64,000 bases of DNA from Sphagnum magellanicum. Lineage: Eukaryota > Streptophyta > Sphagnopsida > Sphagnales > Sphagnaceae. Positions 12,537-21,995 of the stretch are shown here, piece by piece (position 1 is the first letter of the stretch; each line of letters opens with the position of its first letter). The DNA lies in the NCBI GenBank assembly GCA_021904315.1, contig CM038908.1, positions 23,270,501 to 23,334,500 of the forward strand, given 5' to 3'. Both the position numbers and the translations under genes were made by a program. The notes beneath the pieces were generated by a model that saw nothing but the letters and a program-made list of their open reading frames with translations, was not told the origin of the DNA and did not search any database.

Positions 12537-14111
12537 TAAGAGGGTGCAAGAGTGTGATGAGTAACCCATTGTTTAAGTCTTGTAGTAGTGAAGGCCTCTC
12601 ACACTCTCCTAAGGAAAACCAAAAGGGTTTTAACCTATTTTGACACTCCCCAAGTGCTTAGATTGTGAGTTACTACTACTTGGGCTAGCTACCTTAGTTT
12701 GGTGTCCATGGTTTGTTTTTGAGCTGGCATTTCTGTCACTCCCTTTTGGCCCCCTACCCACTGAACTTTTAAAAAAAAAAAAAAAAACCAATAGGTAGGT
12801 TATATATTCTTTTACACCAAAAGTTGTTGGAGATGGCAGAAGGCAAAGTGATACCAAAGGGAGTAATAATAGTATTATTATATTTACCATTACAAGTTTG
12901 AAATTAGGTCAAGTGGGAGGAAAGGAAAAAAAATTACTTGAAAAAAAATAATTTTAAATTAAAAATTTTAAAAAATTAAAAAAAACAAAACATGGGTTTT
13001 ATAACAAAAGAGAAAACAAACTTCTTTCTTCTCCATGAGTCCATGTGGTGTGGATACTTAGGAAATTAATTAAGTAATTAATTAATTAATTAATTTTTTT
13101 AATCCAATATTTGTTCCAAGTTCAAGTCCATATTTGCGAGTTTTTTACTTGGGAAAAAAACAATTGTTCCAAAGTTTCAAATCCATAATTGAGATTTTTG
13201 TTTTTGAGAAATTTTTTTTAAAAAAAAAAATTTTGTTTCAAAATTCAAAATTAATATTCAAGATTTTATTCTTAGGGAATAAAAAAAAAAAAATTGTTCC
13301 AAAATTCAAAATCCGTTACCCATTTGAGTTTTCATCCTTGTGTGTTTTCTTTGTTTTGTCAATATGCTCTTGGAGTACTACTTGGGGAGTGTCTTGAACC
13401 ATTGAAGGTTGCCTTTCTTTCTAGAATATGAGTTGTTCCATTATGGCCTTTTTTTTTTTTTTGACTCGAGCATTTCTATTAAGAACACCCAACTGTATAA
13501 AATAAATAAATAAAATAAATAAATAATAAATATAATATAATAAAATAATAATAATAGTAGTAGTGTGATATGTTTTGTATTACAAGCAAATTTCTCAACA
13601 ATCTACCCAGCTGTAAGTTCCACAAGTACAAAGCAATACTTATAGTAGTAGTAGTAGTAGTAGTAGTAGGAGGAGGCTAGTAGCACACTCCTTTGTTTTT
13701 GTCTTTACAAGGGAATAAGCATACCCAACAACAACAATCCCCAACCAAATAAAAAAAGTCATGATAGGTAAGGAGCTCTACTCATAAGCAAGAATAATTA
13801 TTAGGGTTTGCCAAAGGTTTTTTTTTTTTTTAAAATTAAATTTAAATAAAATTTATAAATTATAAATTTAAATTTAAATTTTTAAATTAATTAAATTAAT
13901 TTCATGCTTTTGTGTATACCCTAATAATTATTCCTTTGACCAAAGGTTTTTAAAAAAATACTAATTTTCAATTTATTTCTAATTTTTAATCATTATATTA
14001 CCCACCCTTCTTTGGACTCAATTTACTTGCTAAAAAAAATATGCATTTGGTTGGTTGGGGAGATTGTATGCTTCATGGCTTCACTATAGGGTGGGTTTCA
14101 ACCCTTTTTTT
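12537..14111. other. Low-complexity intergenic DNA
   Basis: Holds a (TTAA)n tract near 13070-13096, poly-A/T tracts, AAATAA-type repeats at about 13500-13550, and (GTA)n at about 13640-13670. The open frame at 13134-13397 is mostly lysine and phenylalanine from A and T runs and is not a credible gene. Confidence 0.5.
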
Positions 14112-14192
14112 TGGCGTTTAGGGTTTTCAGGGTTTAGGGTTTTATTAGGGTTTTTGGGGTTTAGGGTTTTGTTTAGGGTTTTTGGGGTTTAA
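14112..14192. repeat. Degenerate interstitial telomere-like tract (TTTAGGG)
   Basis: Repeated GTTTAGGGTTTT and TTTTTGGGGTTTAGGG blocks, the reverse sense of the tracts at 9.9 and 16.1 kb. It lies at the left edge of the CpG-rich island that follows. Confidence 0.7.
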
Positions 14193-14870
14193 AGGAGGTG
14201 GGGTTGGGAGGCGAGGGGGGGAGGTTAATTTGGCCATCCAAGAGGGTCAAATACCCAAGAAAATAAGTTGAATTTGGGGGGGGGGAGGAGGGGTCCCGAC
14301 ATCGTTTTTGCCTTAAAATCACTCATCCATCATTTTTTTCTCTGAACATCTCTGAACTCAACCACCGCCACCACCACCACCCCACGACCGCGTCTTAAAA
14401 CTCGACCAACCGAGGCTCCCTTATGTTGTCCTACAGTTGGCTACCAAAATGAGGCCGGCCGGCCGGTGTGTTTACTCCGGTCGGGAGTATTGGGGTTGCT
14501 CCCGCCGAGTCGCTCTCCCTCTCAAATGCCAAAGTCTATACCCGAAGCCGCGGTTTTCCGTAATAAGTAACTAAATTACTCGTAACCATAACCCATGTTA
14601 CAAATTTGGTGATAAAATCCTCTGTCCGTTCTTAACTTAACATCGTACCCACCCTCTCGGTCGACTCCACACCCCCTCCTCCCAGCCCCAAAATAAATCA
14701 TTGCCATCAATAACATACCGCTCGTCTCTGCCATGTACTTAAACGGAAAAACTTGAAGCCTGGGCTCGGATGTGATTGTTTTTTTTTCCTTTTTCGGTTG
14801 TCCGATGTAAGTGATCCAATGGGCAAATGTGTCCGATGGGCAAAAAAGACCAAGCAAGTTTGTCAAAAAT
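14193..14870. other. CpG-rich island, function unknown
   Basis: Between about 14290 and 14850 CG dinucleotides are frequent (CCACGACCGCGTC, GGCCGGCCGGCCGG, GAAGCCGCGG, CTCGGTCGACTCC), while the neighbouring kilobases have almost none. A minus-strand open frame of 96 codons (14866-14576) crosses it but matches nothing I know. The island could be an unmethylated promoter or first exon, or a recent insertion not yet eroded by methyl-cytosine deamination. I see no splice-linked partner exon. Confidence 0.45.
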
Positions 14871-14902
14871 GTATAAATATTATAGGATGAAATATCCCCC
14901 TA

Positions 14903-14922
14903 CCCCCCCCCCCCCCCCCCCC
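14903..14922. repeat. 20-base C homopolymer
   Basis: An uninterrupted run of C (G on the minus strand), flanked by further C-rich sequence. The G-rich strand could form a quadruplex; assembly length is unreliable here. Confidence 0.85.
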
Positions 14923-14954
14923 TTTCCCCCAAACCAAAAAGAAAATTATGAAAA

Positions 14955-15352
14955 AAATGTTGATTTTTTTAGAATAGAAGGGATTTTTTAATATATTATT
15001 ACTATGATTATTGCTATTATTATTATTATTTTGAGGTTGAAAATTTGCACCCAAAAAAAAAAAAACAAACAAGCAAACCCTAAAAAAAAAATTTTTTTTA
15101 AACACTTAAGCTTTGAGAGCCAAGCACCAACCAAGTACCCTATTATACTATCCTTATTTTTAAAATGTTGATTTTTTTAGAATAAAAGGGAATTTTTAAT
15201 ATATTATTATTATCATTATTACTATTATTATTATTATTTTGAGGTTGAAAATTTGCACTTGAAACGAAACAAAAAAGAAAACCCTAAAGAAGAAAAAAAA
15301 AAACACTTAAAGCTTTGAGAGCCAAGCACCAACCAAGTACCCAACTATACTA
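14955..15352. repeat. Tandem duplication of about 208 bp
   Basis: AAATGTTGATTTTTTTAGAA begins near 14955 and 15163. Both copies continue with a TTATTA-rich block, TTTTGAGGTTGAAAATTTGC, an AAACCCTAAA motif and TTTGAGAGCCAAGCACC. Copies differ mainly in the lengths of the microsatellite and poly-A parts. Confidence 0.8.
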
Positions 15353-15505
15353 TCGCACAAACCCTAATTTGATGGTTGTGGATGTCAAATATTGTTGGAG
15401 ACTAGGGCAACTTTACCACTACTACAACCGCAACAACAACAACAACAACAAAGTACTAGAAGGTTTTACCTTACATTGCATCAATCAATTGTGTCACATA
15501 TTCAT

Positions 15506-15805
15506 GTTGAACTTCTTTGTGGTTTCATCCATTTTTTTAATAGAGAACCATGTTTGACGAAGCCATGGTTCATGACACATATATGTGAGTTGAACTTCTT
15601 TGTGGTTTCATCCATTTTTTAAAATATAGAACCATGTTTGATGAAGCCATGGTTCATGACACATATATGTGAGTCGAACTTCTTTGTGGTTTCATCCAAT
15701 TTTTTTTAATATAGAACCTTGTTTGACGAAGCCATGGTTCATAACACATATGTGAGTTGAACTTCTTTTTTTTAGGGTTTCATCCATTTTTTATATAATA
15801 GAGAA
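15506..15805. repeat. 83-bp tandem array with internal palindromes
   Basis: GTTGAACTTCTTTGTGG-type starts fall at 15506, 15589, 15673 and 15756. Each of the first three full units contains AACCATG, an 11-base spacer and CATGGTT (15546-15570 in the first), a 7-bp stem. The first two follow this with the perfect 12-base palindrome CACATATATGTG (15576-15587 in the first) or a close relative. The stem sequences stay matched although the copies differ elsewhere. Confidence 0.8.
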
Positions 15806-17619
15806 TACATGTGACATATCTTTCTTATGTTGAATTGACACAAGTGTTATAAGTGTTAATATCCCCAAAGTCAAGTTAAGTGTCAAGGCCTATTTGCGCA
15901 AAGAAAAAAAGCCATATTATTTCGTAGTGTTATTTATATCTCAATTATATTTAGGATGGGAAGCTTGAGAGTTTAAGTTGCTTAGTTTTTTTTTACCAAT
16001 TGTCATAACTGGACTCTATTATTTGGGAATGAAACTTTGGGGTACCTGCAATGTCCATCGGGTATCACAAGAAAAAACAAAGGAAACACTAAACCCTAAA
16101 CCCTAAACAAATGAAACCCTAAACCCTCATTTCATTTTCATGAAATGCCCACTATTTGTGAGCATTTCAAAAAGCAGACATTTCATTTCCAAAATGCCCT
16201 CACAAGATCCGAAAATTTTATTGTATGCACTCCTCTAACAACACTAAGAATGAATTTCTTTAGAGGTTTTTGGTGACCAAGTTAGATGTATTTAGAGTGT
16301 GATAAGCTAACTCAACCCTCCTAGTAGTAGTGATTACAATTTCAAGCTCTAAAGACTAAAAAGGTGATTTACTAGAGTACTACTACTACACATGAGTCAA
16401 CTCTATTACCTACTTGGTTTGTACTATGTACCTATATTATTAGAGAAGGATCTCAACATTTTTGCACAAGAAAAACCTTTTTTTTTAAAAAAATTTTAAA
16501 CTTGTTTTTTAAAATAGACTTTTCTTGTGACTAAGGGTATGTACCAAGACCCCCAAAAAAAAGGGGAGGAAATATTTTCTTTTCTCTCATGTAAATTTGA
16601 CTCCAATTTTTGGGAAAAATTTCCCCCATCTTTTTATGTGTCACACAATATTTTGTATAAAACAATCCATGTGCTTGAATATGTACTATGTACGCCAATA
16701 AGGGGACGATTGACTTATTGTCAGAGGGCATCTGCAGCAGAAGTGTGCTGAGTATATGACCCCGCCAAAAATGTTTCTCACATCCAAGCTTAGTTATCTC
16801 CTACCTCACCCATAAAACTAAAACTGGGATTGCAAATAAGTGGGAGACTAGGGAGGAACTCATTCCACCAACTCACCTGGAGAACTCAAGCTTATTATCT
16901 TAGCAAAATCAAAAGCCAGGTGGTGTGTGTTAGGCTATCTATCTTGTTCCTTTCACCAGTCTCGTCTCAGCAAACTAATAATAATGTTGGGCCAAAATCA
17001 TTTTGTTAAGCCAAGCCTATATATACATACATTTTGACTTTTTTTCATCCAATTTTAATTTTGCAAGGCTCCACATACTCAGCACATACTTAGTTCCATC
17101 ATTTAAATAATCCTTAAAAAATAGTTTTAAACTAATTTTTTTCATGAAAATATGAAGGTGAGGTGTGGTGGAAAACCATCATAATTATTTATCACAAGCT
17201 ACAATCTAAATAATAATTTCACTCCTCATATTAACAAATATCATAGTAGATCATGAAAATAATACTAATAATAAAAATTATAATAATAATTTATTTCAAA
17301 TTTTAGAAACACAATTTTTTTTTCTTTTTTTTCAAAAAAAAGAATTAAATGTTTGTCTTGTCAATATGGAAGTTGACCCTAGTAGGTTCAGGTGGAAGCT
17401 ACCTCAAGGCTTTTGCAAACAAGAAAAAAAGAAAAAAAAAGAAAAAAAAAAAAAACTCTTTTTTGACTTTTTTAATAGAATTTTCGTTTTCTTTTTCTTA
17501 ACTAAATTACTTACTTGGTTTTTACCTTATCCACCTAGTTCACGATTTCTTTTTCTTTTAGGCCTGAAAAGAGCAAGCAAACTTGTTGAGGTAACAAGTG
17601 CAAAACCCATTCAGGCCAG
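15806..17619. other. Intergenic DNA with a telomere-like tract
   Basis: 16088-16126 carries AAACCCTAAACCCTAAAC and then AAACCCTAAACCC, another interstitial telomere-like tract. Open frames at 16527-16751 and 17366-17650 are low complexity and unrecognised. No other feature was seen. Confidence 0.5.
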
Positions 17620-17880
17620 AGTGGAGCCGGGGCCCCTTAGGGACCCTTGAGGCCAGTCAGGTAACCTCAAGGTCAGGGACCCTCGAGGCCAGATGGGTAC
17701 CTTAAGGGTCAAAGGCCAGGGACCCTCGATGCTACCTGGGTATCCTGAAAGGTTCAAGGCCCATTCATCCTTGAGGCCAGGGACCTTTGAGGCCAGCCGG
17801 GTATCCTCAAGGGTCCTTAAGGCCAGGGACCCTTCAAGGGTCCATTAGGCTGGGACCCTTGAGGCTGGAGGGTTTGTTGG
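17620..17880. repeat. GC-rich hairpin-forming minisatellite
   Basis: GGGACCCTTGAGG-type starts recur at about 17640, 17676, 17719, 17779, 17825 and 17852. Within units, GACCCTTGAGG (17642-17652) faces CCTCAAGGTC (17665-17674), and GACCTTTGAGG (17782-17792) faces CCTCAAGGGTC (17805-17815), so single strands can fold into stems of about 10 bp. Composition is sharply different from the AT-rich DNA to the left. It ends just before a G homopolymer (about 17889-17903). Confidence 0.75.
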
Positions 17881-19479
17881 GGGGCGCCGGGGGGGGGGGG
17901 GGGACGGGGAGAGGATGGCGGCTCTTGTTGTTGCATAAAGAGCAACAGCAGCTGCTGCCATCGCCATGAATGTGATGAGCAAGCAGCCACATGCGGTTGC
18001 AGCGCTCTTCTGCACACACCCACTATTACACTTTTACTATTTAGATCCAATCAACAACATCTTTGTTTGTTCTGTTGTTGTTCTCATTTGCTTGCTTCCT
18101 TGCTTGCTTGCTTCTTGTTTGTGTCCTTGCTTTACCCCTCCTCTTCCTTCCTTCCTTCCTTACTTACTTGCTCCTCCTCGTAGTCGGTGAGTCACCACCA
18201 CAACAACCAAGGAAAAGTCTAGGAGGAGCAGAAGCAGGAGCAGGCGGAGGAGAAGAAGGAGTCTGAGTCTGAGTCTGAGCATTGGCTCTCTTGGTGGTGA
18301 ACAACAAAACTTCTGTTGTTGTTGTTGTTGCAGCTGCTGCTGTTGTTTCTTTCTTCTTCTGCTTGCATGCCAAGTGCCAAGCACGTAGGTGGTTTAGTGA
18401 ACTCCATAGCTGCTGCTTCTTTGTTTTTTTTTTTTTTTTTTTCCGTCTGTGGCTACGTCCATTCTGCAAAAACCTATTGATTGTGTGGAAGAAAGAAAGA
18501 AACACCAAGACCCTCACAAGAGAAGTGGTGGTTGGTGAGTGCAGAAGGGGGTTGACGTTGCAGGTGAGAACTTGGGGGAGAAGATTGATCTTCTTTCTTT
18601 CTTTCTTTCTTTCTTTCTTTTTATTAGAGTTTTGTTTTCTGGGAAGCTCATTGTAGCTAGCTTGCTAGCTAGCTAGTTTCTTTTTTAATTGTTGGGGGGA
18701 AGTGAAAGTGTGCAGAGTTGGACTCGACAGTAATAAGAAGGGGGAGTGGAGAAGTACTGGAAGTGCTCATCTGCTGTGCTTTGCTTTTTGCTTAGTTGGT
18801 GTTGCAGGTCTAAAGCGGAGCTGGAAGGAGGAGAGTGCAGTGCTGCAGAATAGTTATTATATACTGGGTGTTTTTTTTTTTCGGTGTGTGGTCGAAGAAG
18901 AAGAAGAAAGAGACTTGAGTAAATCTTGTTAGATCGAACAACAAACAACAACAACAGCAACAACGTGGACTGGTAGCTGCACAAGTGCACATGGAGTAGT
19001 CTTCTTCATTCATGCTTGTGGGGAGGAAGGAAAGAAGAGTGGAGAAAGACTAGGGTGGTGGTGGTGGTGAAGCAAGAAGAAGAAGAAGAAGAAGAAGAAG
19101 GGGCAGTGCCTCTTATGCATGCATCATCAGCTGAGCAGTAGTAGTAGCAAGCAAAGGTTTCAGCAGCAGCAACAGCAATGTCGTCGTCGTCGTCGTCGTA
19201 GTCATGATGGGTTGTTAGCATAAAGAAGAAAAGAAAGAGTATAGCTCACTTGATGGACTTGCAGCAGAGAGGACGAAGAAAAAGAAGAAGAAGAAGAAAT
19301 CATCAGCATCATCCCTGAGATATAGATTACACAGCAACAGCAGCTTCCAGCACTTGGTTTCTTCCAGATCTGAAACTCCCCCGCAGTTTGAAGACCAGAC
19401 ATAGACACAGTCATATAGAGACAGAGAGACAGAAGAAGAAGAAGAAGAAGAAGAAGAAGTTCGAGTGGTGTTGGAGGTA
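17881..19479 (+). promoter_or_regulatory. Upstream region and leader of the GPAT gene, microsatellite-rich
   Basis: Contains a G run, CTTG/CTTC repeats (18080-18170), GTT/CTG and CTT blocks (18310-18365), a TTTC run (18592-18622), a palindromic TAGC run (18655-18676), and from about 18895 mixed GAA, CAG/CAA and GTC trinucleotide runs. (GAA)n at 19432-19460 ends 20 bases before the chosen start codon. A TATA-like TTATTATATA lies near 18853-18862, which would give a leader of roughly 600 bases. A donor-like GGTGAGTGCAG near 18536 and an acceptor-like GTGTTGCAG near 18799-18807 could bound a leader intron of about 270 bases. The overlapping open frames are simple-sequence artefacts. Promoter, transcript start and leader intron are all inferred. 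Confidence 0.4.
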
Positions 19480-21721
19480 ATGCTGGGGGAGTTTGGGGCT
19501 GTTGCTCTTTCTTCGCTTTCTCAGGCCTGGACAGCACGCTGGGCTGCTGGTAAGTACAAGATGCCTTCATACCCACAAGCATATGCGGAAGCGCTCTACT
19601 GCACCAAAAACTCTGAGCCATTATTCGACGTGGTGGAGAACTGCAGGCAAGATGGGCGAGAAACACAAACCGTAGTATCGGACTTGGATGGAACTTTGTT
19701 GAGGTCACGAAGCTCCTTCCCTTACTTCATGCTCATCGCATTGGAAGCAGGGAGTCCCTTGAGAGCACTTGTGTTGCTGCTGTTGTCGCCAATGGTATGG
19801 CTTGTGTACAACTTCGTTTCCGAGTCGGTAGGGATCAAGATGCTCATCTTCTTCTCGTTTGCGGGCTTGCGCTTGTCGGCCATCGAGTCGGCTGCTCGTG
19901 GGGTGTTGCCCAAGTTCTACTTGGAAGATATGCACTCCGTCAGTTACCGTTTGTTCATCGCTTGTGGCAGACGGTACGTTGTGACTGCCAATCCTCGTAT
20001 CATGGTGGAGCCTTTCCTCAAAGAGTATCTGGATGTGGGAGCCGTCATGGGGACGGAGATTCAAGCTACCAGTGGTGGTTATGCTACTGGTTTTGTCGCT
20101 TCCTCTTCTTCTGGCGTGCTTGTGGGTATGAACAAACGCTCCGCTGTGAAGAATTTCTTTGCAAATGAGACTCCGGATATTGGGTTGGGAGATCGTGAGA
20201 GTGATTACCCTTTCATGTCCGTCTGCAAAGTAAGTCAGTCTCTCTCTCTTTCTTCCCTTTCATTCTTTCTTCTTCACTGCCCATCTCTCCATCATCTCTC
20301 TCTGCACAGATTTGTCATCTTGAAAACATACCCAGAAGCCATTACCGTCATCTCTCTCTGCACAGATTTATCATCTTGAAAGGATACCCAGCAGCCATTT
20401 GCATCATCTCTCTCTGCACAGATTTGTTGTCTTGAGAAGAAACCCAAAACTCATCTCCATCATCTCTCTCTGCACAGATTTGTTGTCTTGAGAAGAAACC
20501 CAAAACCTGTCTCCATCATCTATCTCTGCACAGATTTGTCATCTTGAAGAGAAACTCAAAAGCCATCTCCATCATCTCGCTCTGCACAGATTTGTCAGCT
20601 TGAGAAGAAACCCAAAACCCATCTCCATCATCTCTCTCTGCACAGATTTGTCATCTTGAAGAGAAACCCAAAAGCCATCTCCATCATCTCTGCACAGATT
20701 TGTAATCTTGAGAAGAAGCCCAAAAGAAAAAAAAGAACTCATAAAACATGGTTGCCATGACTTGTGATAACATGATCGTTCTTTTGTGCAGGAAGCGTAT
20801 GTGGTGCCAAGCGATGAACCCACAGAGGCAGTTCCGAAGGAAGAATACTTGAAACCACTGATCTTTCATGATGGCAGGTTAGCACGTCGACCCACACCAC
20901 TCATGTCACTGGTGATTCTTCTATGGATGCCCATAGGACTCACATTAGCAGTGATCCGGATCATTGTGGGTCTGCTCGTACCATTTCAGTGGGCACCTTT
21001 CATAGGCATTCTACTGGGTGTCACTATAACCATCAAAGGAACACCACCACCCACAACAAAAACTCCAACCAACACCAACAGTGGTCCTGGTGCTGGTCCT
21101 CGACGAGGAATACTGTTTGTTTGTTCACATCGGACACTTCTGGACCCAATTTTCTTGTCAGTTGCAGCAGGAAGAAGGATCCCAGCAGTGACATACAGCA
21201 TTTCGCGAGTGTGCGAGATTCTTTCACCCATAAGAACAGTGAGACTGACGAGATGCAGAGACACGGATGCTTTCACCATGACGACGCTCTTGAAGGAAGG
21301 GGATCTTGCAGTCTGTCCTGAGGGTACCACCTGTCGAGAACCCTATCTTCTGAGATTCAGTTCTCTGTTTGCAGAGCTTGCAGAGCACATTGTGCCTGTG
21401 ACCATGAACATCAAAATCCAGTTGTTTCATGGCACTACTGCCCGTGGTTGGAAGTGCTTGGATCCCGTCTTCTTCTTCATGAATCCTGCTCCCAGCTACC
21501 AAGTCTGCTTCCTGGAGCAGCTGCCCCCTGAGATGACTTGCTGTGCGGGTGGGAAAAGCAGCCATGAAGTCGCCAATTACATCCAGAAGGTGCTTGCGGA
21601 TTCACTCGGGTTCCAATGTACCAACTTCACTCGCAAGGATAAGTACAAGACTTTGGTAGGTCATGATGGTTCTGTTCCTCTAAGCAAACATCATCAACGG
21701 AATAGAAGCATTGGTTGCTAG
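19480..21721 (+). CDS. sn-2 glycerol-3-phosphate acyltransferase, GPAT4/6/8-like, two exons
   Basis: Predicted to move a fatty acyl group from acyl-CoA to the sn-2 position of glycerol-3-phosphate at the ER membrane and then remove the phosphate, giving 2-monoacylglycerol for cutin or suberin. Exons are 19480-20229 and 20792-21721 (250 + 309 residues), joined in phase 0 as CK|EA across a GTAAGT...GTGCAG intron. The HAD-like N-terminal half has DLDGT at 68-72 and GDRESD at 237-242; these phosphatase residues are kept in the GPAT4/6/8 class and lost in the GPAT5/7 class. Hydrophobic segments lie at about 84-125 and 287-315. Acyltransferase motifs are HRTLLD (H363, D368), PEGTTCREP from 426, and VPVTMN. 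The C-terminal block [13 protein letters not shown] is typical of the family. The length of 559 is slightly long; a second in-frame ATG at 19561 would give 532 and may be the true start. Assignment is by motif recognition. Confidence 0.93.
20281..20725. repeat. 56-bp tandem array (8 units) in the GPAT intron
   Basis: The CACAG of each unit ends at 20309, 20365, 20421, 20477, 20533, 20589, 20645 and 20697, giving six exact 56-base steps and one of 52 caused by loss of a CTCT. Each unit reads roughly CATCTCTCTCTGCACAG, then ATTTGTCATCTTGA, then AGAAACCCAAAAGC. Every unit therefore contains a pyrimidine tract plus CAG, like a plant 3' splice site. The acceptor that keeps the protein intact lies downstream, at 20791, outside the array. 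Confidence 0.92.
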
Positions 21722-21772
21722 CTAGCTACCTGCTAACAACAACATCCAAACAACATCAGCCAACATCAGGCA

Positions 21773-21995
21773 GCCTTTTATTACATCTCATTTGCTCATT
21801 TGCAAAAACTTACGTTGACATCATAGCAGGCTTTATTACATCTAATTTGCAAAACCTTACGTTGATGTCATAGTAGAACTTCAGACTTTCTTACGTCTTC
21901 TAGTTTGCAAACACTTAAGGGTGACGTAGCAGAACTTCAGGCTTTATTACGTCTAATTTGCAAAAACTTACGTTGACAACATAGCAGAACTTCAG
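21773..21995. repeat. 55-57-bp tandem array (4 units) just after the GPAT stop
   Basis: Units start at 21773, 21830, 21885 and 21941 with GCTTTATTACATCTAATTTG or a variant, followed by CAAAAACTTACGTTGACATC and ATAGCAGAACTTCAG. The array begins 52 bases after the stop codon, so it probably lies in the 3' untranslated region. Its sequence is unrelated to the intron array despite the similar period. No clear AATAAA signal was seen close by. Confidence 0.85.

Noticed and set aside
18282-18656. 124-codon open frame before the GPAT gene
   Set aside because: Its valine, alanine and phenylalanine runs come from GTT, GCT and TTC microsatellites; there is no protein motif.
19202-19708. 168-codon minus-strand open frame overlapping the GPAT start
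   Set aside because: It is the shadow of the GAA/CAG-rich leader and of GPAT exon 1, with leucine and serine runs.
20923-21330. Other-frame open reading frames across GPAT exon 2
   Set aside because: The acyltransferase frame explains the sequence fully; these are shadows.
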